Source: Colivivens sp964537205 (GTDB lineage Bacteria > Bacteroidota > Bacteroidia > Bacteroidales > Bacteroidaceae). Taken from it: a stretch of DNA of 24,874 bases. Both the position numbers and the translations under genes were made by a program. The stretch spans positions 1 through 24,874 of the forward strand of contig CAZHZH010000039.1 of assembly GCA_964537205.1 (NCBI GenBank). Reading direction: 5' to 3'. The notes under the pieces were generated by a model. It had not been told where the DNA came from. It ran no database searches and saw only the letters and a list, made by a program, of their open reading frames with translations. Within the stretch, counting starts at the first letter, position 1, and each line of letters starts with the position of its first letter. This document shows, in pieces, positions 5,707-12,974 of the stretch.

Positions 5707-8130
5707 ATGTTTACACACAACATAAAGATCGCCATACGCAATCTGATGAAATACAAGACGCAGAACGTCATAAGCGTATTGTCAATCGCCATAGGCATCG
5801 TTTCACTGACATTCACCAACGTCCTCACTTCGAGGTTCAAGCTGCCGGCGATATGTTCCGAACCCTATTATGACCGCGTTTATTCCATACAGTTCGACTC
5901 ATTGGATCAACAGACGGAGCCTAAGGCATGGTACGACCCGTCTATTTGGAACGCGCTGGAGTCAAACGGAGGACTGCGGTGCACCGACGGCAACCTCTAC
6001 GCTCCCAACAACAGTTCCACAGGAAGCGACCTTTCATTCCGCCTTGCTGACGGCACAGTGCGCAGATACCTGATGTCGTACTCCAATATGAGTCCGTCGT
6101 CACTGAACTACGCCGGCATTCACTCCAGCATCACGGGAAAGAAGATCAAAGTCATGAAACGCGGCGAGGCGGTCATCAATTCGGGGAACGTGAAAAAGAT
6201 ATTCGGGAACCATAATCCGGTAGGCGCGACAGTCACATTGACGAACTTCGCCACCCAGCAAAGGGAGACATACACCATAGTGGACGTATACGACGACAAC
6301 TTTTCAGTCTCTGAGCGAGGCATAGGGTCAAACAACGAACTCTATTATTCATCGACAAGCCCTGGCGAAGAACTGCCTGCGAACTACTCGATATACTCTT
6401 TAGACGTAATTCTGAAAGAAGGCGGCACTCCGGAGCAACTGAAAAAAGAAGTTGACGCGCGCCTGCGTCCGCTCGGACTTGAATCGCATATCAAAAAATT
6501 GTCGGACATAATGAGCAACTCGATAGACAGCATGCGGAACATACGCCTCATCATCAACACCATTGGAGCCCTGATCCTGTTCATTTCCATTATCGGATTC
6601 TTGCGCATGCAAATCCAGTTGTTCTGGATGCGACAGCATGAAATGGCCATACGCATCATGAACGGAGCAAAACGGATACAGCTGTTCGCCACACTGACTA
6701 CGGAAGTGTCGGTCAGCATCATCGCCTCCATCATCGTGGCACTGCTTATGGACGCATGGTTATACGACTTCCTGATGACAAACTTTGAAGGACACTACGA
6801 TTTTGTATTGAGAACCGATACTATGTACACATACAGCCTGCAAATAGGATTGTTCCTCATAGTCGTATGCGGCATAATAGTTTGGTTGTTACTACGGCGG
6901 ATATACAGTAAGGGATGGGGCGGTTTAAGCGCGGCGATGAAAAACAGCCGCACACACTACTTCCGCAACATAATGCTCGGAGTACAAGTGACCATAAGCA
7001 TGATATTCGTATGCAGCACGCTGACACTCTGCTTCTGGTCAAGCAAGATAGCTGACATGTACCATATACCTGACGATGAAAGCGACTTCAAAGCCAGCGT
7101 TTATGTCGACCGGCGCGTAGGGACCGACATCACAGCGCTGCACGATTCGCTGACAATCTTGCCCGACTTGAAACTATGCATCCCTTACGGTACGACATAT
7201 TCGACAATAGCCGACCTCACAGGCAGGCAGGACATAGAGGTGAGCTTCAATTCCAATACGGTGAGCGAATATCCGCAGCACTTCGAAATCGTCATGACAG
7301 CAGACACAGCGTTTATCAATTTCTGGAATCTCGACGTAAAATGGCTCGACCGTGACATCGACCGCAGCCAGTGCGTGCTGATACAAGAGGACGCATACAA
7401 GCAGCTGCGCGACCACGGATTCCCTTGTGACTATTTCCTATTCCCCGATACGGCTCAAGTTGAAGCAAAGCCTATACAAGTGGCAGGGACATTCAAGCGA
7501 TTTCCATACGTAAAAGACGACACATTCCACAATATGATGTCGCATATAATTGTAATCAGACCGATGTACGACATAGACATATCGGAGTTCATCTTGATAC
7601 CCAAGCCGGGAAAATACAAGGCGCTTATGAGCGAGACGCAATCGCTTGTCAGCCGTCTCGATCCCGAGACTGTCGACCAGACTGTATGGAACCTGCGGAG
7701 CAACAAGGCATCAGATTTCTTGATAATCGAGGCGGCGCGCACAGGAGCCATGGTACTCGCCTTGGTAAGCCTCATAATTTGCGCAAGCGGCATACTAAGC
7801 ACCATCACGCTCGACACGCGCACCCGCCGGAAGGAAATGGCCATACGCAAGATCAACGGCGCCAAAGCGCGCGATATCGGCAAGATATTCGGACGGACCT
7901 ACGCCGCGATCATCATCGTAGCAGCCATCGTATGCATACCAGTGTCGTACATATTCTTCAACATGATCAACGAAGACAACGACCTCGCCGAAAAGATAAG
8001 CTCCGGCACAGGACTAATGATAACAGGCGCGGGAATCTGCCTCGTCATCTTGATAATATTCATCATCGTCAGCTGGCAAATACACCAGATAATGAGAGTG
8101 CAACCATCAGAAATAATTGTAAAACAATAG
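5707..8130 (+). CDS. ABC transporter permease, FtsX/MacB type, duplicated architecture
   Basis: This 807-residue inner membrane protein has two MacB-like halves. TM1 lies at about 18-42, followed by a large periplasmic core domain (MacB_PCD-like). A three-helix FtsX block follows (starting MRNIRLIINTIGALILFISI and including MAIRIMNGAKRIQLF). A fifth helix (MLGVQVTISMIFVCSTLTL) then leads into a second periplasmic domain, and a C-terminal FtsX block carries EMAIRKINGAKARDI and ends MRVQPSEIIVKQ. Eight transmembrane segments are expected. The E-x-AIR-x-NGA motif occurs in both blocks and is the coupling region for the ATPase. It lies 16 bases after the adaptor and 14 bases before the ATPase gene. 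In MacB-type systems such permeases transmit ATP-driven movement to the periplasm rather than moving substrate through the membrane. Confidence 0.92.
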   Translation: MFTHNIKIAIRNLMKYKTQNVISVLSIAIGIVSLTFTNVLTSRFKLPAICSEPYYDRVYSIQFDSLDQQTEPKAWYDPSIWNALESNGGLRCTDGNLYAPNNSSTGSDLSFRLADGTVRRYLMSYSNMSPSSLNYAGIHSSITGKKIKVMKRGEAVINSGNVKKIFGNHNPVGATVTLTNFATQQRETYTIVDVYDDNFSVSERGIGSNNELYYSSTSPGEELPANYSIYSLDVILKEGGTPEQLKKEVDARLRPLGLESHIKKLSDIMSNSIDSMRNIRLIINTIGALILFISIIGFLRMQIQLFWMRQHEMAIRIMNGAKRIQLFATLTTEVSVSIIASIIVALLMDAWLYDFLMTNFEGHYDFVLRTDTMYTYSLQIGLFLIVVCGIIVWLLLRRIYSKGWGGLSAAMKNSRTHYFRNIMLGVQVTISMIFVCSTLTLCFWSSKIADMYHIPDDESDFKASVYVDRRVGTDITALHDSLTILPDLKLCIPYGTTYSTIADLTGRQDIEVSFNSNTVSEYPQHFEIVMTADTAFINFWNLDVKWLDRDIDRSQCVLIQEDAYKQLRDHGFPCDYFLFPDTAQVEAKPIQVAGTFKRFPYVKDDTFHNMMSHIIVIRPMYDIDISEFILIPKPGKYKALMSETQSLVSRLDPETVDQTVWNLRSNKASDFLIIEAARTGAMVLALVSLIICASGILSTITLDTRTRRKEMAIRKINGAKARDIGKIFGRTYAAIIIVAAIVCIPVSYIFFNMINEDNDLAEKISSGTGLMITGAGICLVILIIFIIVSWQIHQIMRVQPSEIIVKQ

Positions 8131-8144
8131 TAAAACCTACAACT

Positions 8145-8819
8145 ATGATCACATTAAAAAACATCGCAAAAGTGTTCAAGACCGAAGAGATCGAAACATG
8201 GGCTCTTCGCAGTGTAAACCTCGAAGTAAAGGAAGGAGAATTCGTGGCCGTCATGGGACCGTCGGGCTGCGGCAAGTCAACCCTTCTGAACATCATCGGA
8301 CTGCTCGACAACCCTTCCGACGGCACATACGAGCTGAACGGCAGAGAAGTGAGCCAACTGAAGGAGAACGACAGGACCGACATCCGCAAGGGAGTCATCG
8401 GGTTCGTGTTCCAAAGTTTCAACCTGATCGACGAACTCAATGTCATCGAGAACATCGAGCTCCCCCTGCTCTACATGGGCGTTCCGGCAAAAGAACGCCG
8501 CCAGAAAGTCAAAGCCGTCATGGAACGCATGGCAATATCACACCGCAGCAAGCATTTCCCCAACCAGCTGTCAGGAGGCCAGCAGCAACGTGTGGCCATA
8601 GCCCGCGCCGTGATAGCCAATCCAAAGATCATACTCGCCGACGAGCCTACGGGAAACCTCGACTCCAAGAACGGAAAGGAAGTGATGGACTTGCTTTCCG
8701 AACTGCACAAAGAAGGGACAACCATAGTCATGGTCACACACTCACAGCACGACGCGAACTATGCGGACAGAATCGTGAACCTGTTCGACGGTGAGATTGT
8801 ATCACAGGTAGAGATGTAG
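8145..8819 (+). CDS. ABC transporter ATP-binding protein (MacB/LolD-like)
   Basis: This 224-residue ATPase has all catalytic motifs of the MacB/LolD/FtsE branch: Walker A GPSGCGKST (38-46), Q-loop FVFQ (Q90), signature LSGGQQ (142-147), Walker B IILADE with catalytic E167, D-loop NLDS, and switch histidine H199 in VMVTHSQ. It should power both flanking permeases. The reading frame remains open upstream to 7686, but that part overlaps the permease gene in another frame. The ATG at 8145 (MITLKNIAKVF) fits the family's N-terminus, so it was chosen as the start. The second permease follows after 32 bases. Confidence 0.96.
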   Translation: MITLKNIAKVFKTEEIETWALRSVNLEVKEGEFVAVMGPSGCGKSTLLNIIGLLDNPSDGTYELNGREVSQLKENDRTDIRKGVIGFVFQSFNLIDELNVIENIELPLLYMGVPAKERRQKVKAVMERMAISHRSKHFPNQLSGGQQQRVAIARAVIANPKIILADEPTGNLDSKNGKEVMDLLSELHKEGTTIVMVTHSQHDANYADRIVNLFDGEIVSQVEM

Positions 8820-8851
8820 AAACTGGAAGTCAATCACAAATATCAACGATC

Positions 8852-11317
8852 ATGAAATTGGGTAACACAATAAAGCAGGCGTGGCGCGGTGTGAACAGGA
8901 TGCGCACATACAGCGTCATCAACCTGCTGGGACTGACACTCAGTATGATTGTCATAACCATAATCATGCATTACACTCATCAGGAACTCACAGTCGACGA
9001 CTATATACCCGAAATCGACCGGTCGTACCTGATGTGCAACTACTCTAAAGACCAAGGATATTACTCCACGACCGACGCGTGCAACATGAACCATGACCCT
9101 GATTTCGACGACGCGCCTCACGACAAAGCCGTGGAATGCTTCACCAGGTTCATACCACTCGACGACCCTCAACTGCAAGTAAACGTGGACGACGCGTCGT
9201 ACCAGGCTACCGTGTTCGCGATAGACAGCATGTTCCTGAAAATGCTTCCACGCAAAGTCGTCCAAGGAACATCGAAACTGAACAAGCCCACCGACGCCGT
9301 CATAACCAGCGATTTCGCGTTGGTGGCGTTCAAGGACAAGAATCCAATAGGACGGCAACTGATACTGAACGACTTTACCTTGAATATCGTAGGAGTATTA
9401 GACCGGCCACAGACAAAAAGCATGTTCAGCTACGACATACTGGTCAGCGACTCGCTTACCCGTTGGATGTATATCGGCGACATGGTGTGCAGGCTGAAAG
9501 AGGGCGAGGACTATCATAAGTTCAATGAGCGTCATGTGGCGTTCAAGGACTTTGTCGGCAACAACTTCCATTTCCAGCTTATGCCTCTGAAAGACGCATA
9601 CTTCAGCAGCAAGCTGTCTTTAGCGGTAACCCAGACTTTTATATCGCATGGAAACAAGCAAAGCATCCTTGTTTTGCTGTCAGGAGCCGCGCTGCTGTTC
9701 GTCATCGTGCTGTTCAACTACACACACATGTTCAACATCATGATGCGGCAACGCCAGGGGAATTTCGGCATCAGGAAGATATTCGGAGCGGGCAACAAGG
9801 ACGTGTTCGCGCAGATATTCACAGAGAACTTCATGATTACCGCCATCGCCGTTTGCGCCGCATGGATTGTGGTCGGACTTGCAACCCCTATACTGCAAAG
9901 ATACTACAACATCACATTGCTGCCGTCTCCACTATTCGACGTGTGCATGACAATATTCATAGCATTGGCGTTCCCTGCAATCGTAAGCGTTGTCATGATG
10001 CTGAAATACCACTCCTCCCAAACCGTCAAGTCCATGCAGCTCAATTACGACAACCACTTCAACAGGGCCACACACTACATACCACTGTGCGCGCAATACC
10101 TCGCCACGTTCATCCTGCTGACAGCGAGTCTGTACGCAATCTCACAACTGCACTACCTTCTTACCGCCGACATGGGCTACCAAACTCATGATATAATATC
10201 AGCTAACATAATGCCACACAACTTGATTTTCATGCGCGAGTACAGGACAGAGGGCGATTACGACAATGCGAAGAAGAGAGAAGAGGCGATGGAAGGGCAA
10301 GCGGAAAACGTCATGCAACGCATGAGGCAGTCCCCATTATTCATGGGGAGTTGTTTCTTCGACTCCAATGGGAAAGCCTCGTTGACTACGGGAAAGAAAG
10401 AAACCGAATACGGAGACATCGGAATCAAAGTTGAAGGGTCGAAGGGTGACTATATCGGCGCGGAGTGGTTGGACATACCGCTTGAGTTCTTCGACATCTA
10501 CGATCTGAAAGTGGTGGAAGGCAGGATGCTCGACGTGGAGAACGGTGAGACGATGGAGTCCTATAAGATGATGATAACGGAAAACACAAAGAAGGCTCTT
10601 GGTATAAAGGATATCCACAACGTACGCATTTTACCACAAAACGCGCTCTGGTTCACATATCGTATGCGTACAAATCAATCATACGAAATAGTGGGCGTTG
10701 TGAAAGATTTCAAGACACACCATCTGGCTTCTGCCGAAACGCCGAAAATCATTACCGCCGAAAAGTCGGAATGGACTCCGGAAGCGACCATTATCGCACG
10801 CGTGCAAAAGGGAAAGCACAAGGAGGCTGTGGACTTTCTCAAAAAGACACAAAAGGAAATATACGGAACCGCTGAGACGGACTACAAGTGGATTGAGGAC
10901 GAATTCGCGGAGATCTACGAAGACGACTCACGCACCACGCTCATCTTCAACACCCTCGCCGTAGTGGCCATAGCCGTGTCCGTACTCGGACTCTTCGGAG
11001 TCTGCATGTACGACATCCAGCACCGGCGTAAGGAAATCGCCATCCGCAAGGTGAACGGAGCCAAGTTCAAAGACATATTCCGGCTGATGACCGGGCAATA
11101 CGCCCTGACCCTTCTTGTCGCCATAATCATTGCCACGCCTATAACCGTGTACGTGCTGAACCTGTATATCGCGAACTACGCGCACCACGTGACGCTCACT
11201 CCATGGTATTTTGTCTGCACTGCGCTAATCATGGCGGCACTGACATTCGCCACCGTATTCTGGCAAATCAAGAAGGCAAGCAGCGGCAATCCAGCCGAAG
11301 TAATAAAAAGCGAATAA
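8852..11317 (+). CDS. Second large ABC transporter permease, FtsX/MacB type
   Basis: This 821-residue permease is the last gene of the exporter operon and is only distantly like the 807-residue one. TM1 (VINLLGLTLSMIVITIIM) is followed by a periplasmic core domain, then an FtsX block (SILVLLSGAALLFVIVLFNY, NFGIRKIFGAGNKDVF). Another helix (LCAQYLATFILLTASLYAI), a second periplasmic domain with the core motif YEIVGVVKDFKTHHL, and a C-terminal FtsX block with EIAIRKVNGAKFKDIF and the ending NPAEVIKSE complete it. With the ATPase and the other permease it could form a heteromeric pump, or the two permeases may alternate with one ATPase. The substrate is unknown. A structured repeat starts at the stop codon and a terminator follows about 110 bases later. 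Confidence 0.9.
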   Translation: MKLGNTIKQAWRGVNRMRTYSVINLLGLTLSMIVITIIMHYTHQELTVDDYIPEIDRSYLMCNYSKDQGYYSTTDACNMNHDPDFDDAPHDKAVECFTRFIPLDDPQLQVNVDDASYQATVFAIDSMFLKMLPRKVVQGTSKLNKPTDAVITSDFALVAFKDKNPIGRQLILNDFTLNIVGVLDRPQTKSMFSYDILVSDSLTRWMYIGDMVCRLKEGEDYHKFNERHVAFKDFVGNNFHFQLMPLKDAYFSSKLSLAVTQTFISHGNKQSILVLLSGAALLFVIVLFNYTHMFNIMMRQRQGNFGIRKIFGAGNKDVFAQIFTENFMITAIAVCAAWIVVGLATPILQRYYNITLLPSPLFDVCMTIFIALAFPAIVSVVMMLKYHSSQTVKSMQLNYDNHFNRATHYIPLCAQYLATFILLTASLYAISQLHYLLTADMGYQTHDIISANIMPHNLIFMREYRTEGDYDNAKKREEAMEGQAENVMQRMRQSPLFMGSCFFDSNGKASLTTGKKETEYGDIGIKVEGSKGDYIGAEWLDIPLEFFDIYDLKVVEGRMLDVENGETMESYKMMITENTKKALGIKDIHNVRILPQNALWFTYRMRTNQSYEIVGVVKDFKTHHLASAETPKIITAEKSEWTPEATIIARVQKGKHKEAVDFLKKTQKEIYGTAETDYKWIEDEFAEIYEDDSRTTLIFNTLAVVAIAVSVLGLFGVCMYDIQHRRKEIAIRKVNGAKFKDIFRLMTGQYALTLLVAIIIATPITVYVLNLYIANYAHHVTLTPWYFVCTALIMAALTFATVFWQIKKASSGNPAEVIKSE

Positions 11318-11400
11318 TCGTGCAAGCCGAGAGCAATCAAGCTTGCTTGAATTGCCGAGGCGCAGCCGATTATCTGCGAAGCGAATTTAGTAATAAGTTA
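11313..11400. repeat. Structured extragenic element, REP-like, with nested inverted repeats
   Basis: Right at the permease stop, AATAATCG (11313-11320) pairs with CGATTAT (11367-11373). Inside them GCAATCAAGC (11333-11342) and GCTTGAATTGC (11345-11355) form a hairpin with a TT loop and one bulge. The hexamer GCCGAG occurs on each side of that hairpin (11326-11331 and 11354-11359). The sequence resembles interspersed elements that I recall downstream of many Bacteroidales genes, but no second copy lies in this window. It may be a mobile or REP-like element or an RNA-stabilising 3' structure. The family assignment is from memory and unverified. Confidence 0.45.
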
Positions 11401-11428
11401 TGAATATTATTAATAAAGGATGTCCTTT

Positions 11429-11470
11429 ACGGGGCGGTGGCTTGTGAAAGTCGTCGCCCCGTTTACTTTA
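11429..11470 (+). terminator. Rho-independent terminator of the exporter operon
   Basis: ACGGGGCG (from 11429) pairs with CGCCCCGT (11455-11462), and the stem can be extended by further G-U and G-C pairs to about 13 pairs around a short loop (TTGTGAAA). It is followed by a T-rich run (TTTACTTTAT). It lies 112 bases after the last exporter gene. Confidence 0.75.
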
Positions 11471-11699
11471 TCCATCACTCTTTTCAGTCGTATGTCCCAT
11501 ACATTAAGAAAGACGCCGAATTCTTTCCCTTAAACAATGTCCAAAAGCACATAGAGAAATTCAATGACTGACGCGACAACACGGGCTTTTAACTGAGTAG
11601 GACTACTTATATGAAATCTAAAGACTACATCAACAGAACTAACAACTCATACATAAACCTTACTTTTATATTTGGTTGATACACTTTGCGGCTTGGTCA
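11471..11699. other. Intergenic region between exporter terminator and sigma-factor locus
   Basis: No gene is convincing here. A frame without stops runs to a TGA near 11568 and ends in a protein-like stretch (FFPLNNVQKHIEKFND), but it has no ATG and overlaps the terminator, so at most it is a remnant. A short palindrome AGTAG-GA-CTACT lies at 11596-11607, and a 22-codon frame starts at 11611; neither has other support. The stretch ends in the first assembly gap. Confidence 0.4.
11667..11674 (+). promoter_or_regulatory. Candidate -7 element (TATATTTG) of the ECF sigma operon
   Basis: TATATTTG matches TAnnTTTG exactly and lies upstream of the sigma-factor coding region. No matching TTTG was found 19-21 bases further upstream, and the 5' end of the sigma gene is lost in the gap, so the distance to the start codon is unknown. 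Confidence 0.35.
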
Positions 11700-11799
11700 N
11701 NNNNNNNNNNNNNNNNNNNNNNNNNNNNNNNNNNNNNNNNNNNNNNNNNNNNNNNNNNNNNNNNNNNNNNNNNNNNNNNNNNNNNNNNNNNNNNNNNNN
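11700..11799. other. Assembly gap (100 N)
   Basis: Exactly 100 N are present, the usual placeholder for a gap of unknown length. The start of the ECF sigma factor and possibly more sequence are missing here. Any reading frame drawn across it has no support. Confidence 0.98.
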
Positions 11800-12285
11800 G
11801 AAAATATTGAATGTCTGTTCAAGTCACACTATGCCCAAATGTATCGTTTGGCATACAGCATCCTGTTCGATGAATCGGAGAGCAAGGATGTGGTGAGCGA
11901 CGTGTTTGCCAGCTTGCTCAGCAACAGAATTGTGTTGATGCCTGAAAAGGCGGAGGGCTACCTGATGGTGAGCGTGCGCAACCGTTGCCAGAACGTGTTG
12001 GAACACAAACAGGTGAGGGAACGTTTCGTCAGATTGCAGACCGACAGCGGAACAGTATCCACACGCGACAACACGGCATACGAGCGGCTGCAAATGCAGG
12101 AACTGATTCGCTACAGGGAGGAAAACTTGTCCCCTTTGGAGCGGAGCATCTTCCAGTTGCGTTATCTGAAAGAGCTTACCTGTAAGGAAGTTGCCGAGGC
12201 GGTGGGCGTAAGCCGTCAGACCGTACATACAAATCTACGACAGGTTATAGAGAAAATTAGGAAGTATTTCAATTCAAACTCATGA
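11800..12285 (+). CDS. ECF-type RNA polymerase sigma factor, 5' end missing in gap
   Basis: The visible 161 residues are the bulk of an RpoE-like sigma-70 family protein. Region 2 begins at NIECLFKSHYAQMYRLAYSI and continues DVVSDVFASLL. Region 4 reads LSPLERSIFQLRYLKELTCK followed by a typical helix-turn-helix, EVAEAVGVSRQTVHTNLRQV. ECF factors of this Bacteroidetes group are about 170-200 residues long, so probably only a short N-terminal piece is lost in the gap. The stop overlaps the anti-sigma start as ATGA, indicating translational coupling. It presumably directs transcription of this operon and perhaps other genes when the outer membrane protein senses its ligand. Confidence 0.92.
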   Translation, partial: ENIECLFKSHYAQMYRLAYSILFDESESKDVVSDVFASLLSNRIVLMPEKAEGYLMVSVRNRCQNVLEHKQVRERFVRLQTDSGTVSTRDNTAYERLQMQELIRYREENLSPLERSIFQLRYLKELTCKEVAEAVGVSRQTVHTNLRQVIEKIRKYFNSNS

Positions 12286-12974
12286 CGATTATGACTGAGA
12301 AAGAACGTATAGAATGGCTTTTGGAATTGCAAAAGCATCCGGAACAACTGACAGACAAACAAATAAAGCAGATGCTTGCCGACGAGGAGACGCGCCAACT
12401 TGTGCGGCAATTGGGTTTCGCAAAACGGGCGTTCAAGGATCAGGAGGCAAAAGGCCACACCACCAATGTCAATGGCGAATGGAAGGCGTTTGTCGCAAAA
12501 CATGCCATGGAACTGGATGCTGCAAATGAATACAAGACACGGTCTAAATCTTCAATCTTCACCTTCAATTCTTCTCTTCACAAGCTTGCCGCTTCGTTCG
12601 CCGCTTTGCTTGTCGCATCGGGCTTGGCCTTGGCCGCCATCCACATCGTGCGGCATTATCAGAGGCAAGATTTTCCATCGATAGCAGACACGACGGTAGT
12701 TGCAATTAATACAAAACCTCAGACCTTATGCCCCAAACCTCAAAATTCAAAACTCAAAACTCATACCTTCAACAATGTGCCACTCGACGAAATGCTAAAA
12801 GAAATAGCGTTAGCCTATCATGTTGAGGTTGTGTTTGAGAACGAGTCGGCACGCAGCCTGCGGTTTCATTTCGTGTGGAAGCGTGATGACAGTCTGGCAG
12901 CGGTAGTGGAGAAACTCAACACTTTCAGAGCAGTTAATATCATCATCAGCAATAATAAATTGATTGTAAGATGA
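12282..12974 (+). CDS. Compact FecR-like anti-sigma factor with STN-like (DUF4974) C-terminus
   Basis: This 230-residue single-pass membrane protein has a cytosolic N-terminal part (1-100) expected to hold the sigma factor, one transmembrane segment (about 102-123, LAASFAALLVASGLALAAI), a linker (131-160) and a C-terminal STN-like periplasmic domain (161-230, TFNNVPLDEMLKEIALAYHV to NNKLIVR). Typical Bacteroidales FecR proteins are over 300 residues because a FecR beta domain lies between the membrane helix and the DUF4974 domain; that part is absent here. Two low-complexity stretches flank the helix (about 86-100 and 143-160). The gene overlaps the sigma gene at its start and the beta-barrel gene at its end, both by ATGA. 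Function is inferred from order and domains. Confidence 0.82.
   Translation: MTIMTEKERIEWLLELQKHPEQLTDKQIKQMLADEETRQLVRQLGFAKRAFKDQEAKGHTTNVNGEWKAFVAKHAMELDAANEYKTRSKSSIFTFNSSLHKLAASFAALLVASGLALAAIHIVRHYQRQDFPSIADTTVVAINTKPQTLCPKPQNSKLKTHTFNNVPLDEMLKEIALAYHVEVVFENESARSLRFHFVWKRDDSLAAVVEKLNTFRAVNIIISNNKLIVR
12714..12765 (+). repeat. Low-complexity direct repeats inside the anti-sigma gene
   Basis: AAACCTC occurs at the start and again in the middle of this stretch, and the run then continues as CAAAATTC and AAAACTC repeated in tandem. It encodes the linker TKPQTLCPKPQNSKLKTH. A pyrimidine-rich stretch at about 12545-12582 with repeated TCTTCA/CTTCAAT units lies on the other side of the membrane helix. 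The repeats preserve the frame. Confidence 0.6.

Noticed and set aside
7686..8144. 153-codon upstream extension of the ABC ATPase frame
   Set aside because: It lies wholly in the permease gene in another frame, is rich in R and H with no family likeness, and the ATPase family begins at MITLKNI.
11203..11403. 66-codon frame across the permease end and the repeat element
   Set aside because: It overlaps the permease in another frame and its tail is just a translation of the repeat.
11611..11679. 22-codon ATG frame upstream of the sigma gene
   Set aside because: Short, with no promoter at the right distance or family match. The -7 candidate at 11667 lies inside it.
11672..11896. Reading frames continued through the first N run, giving the sigma factor a start at 11686
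   Set aside because: The gap length is arbitrary, so no start codon on its left side can be joined to the coding sequence on its right.
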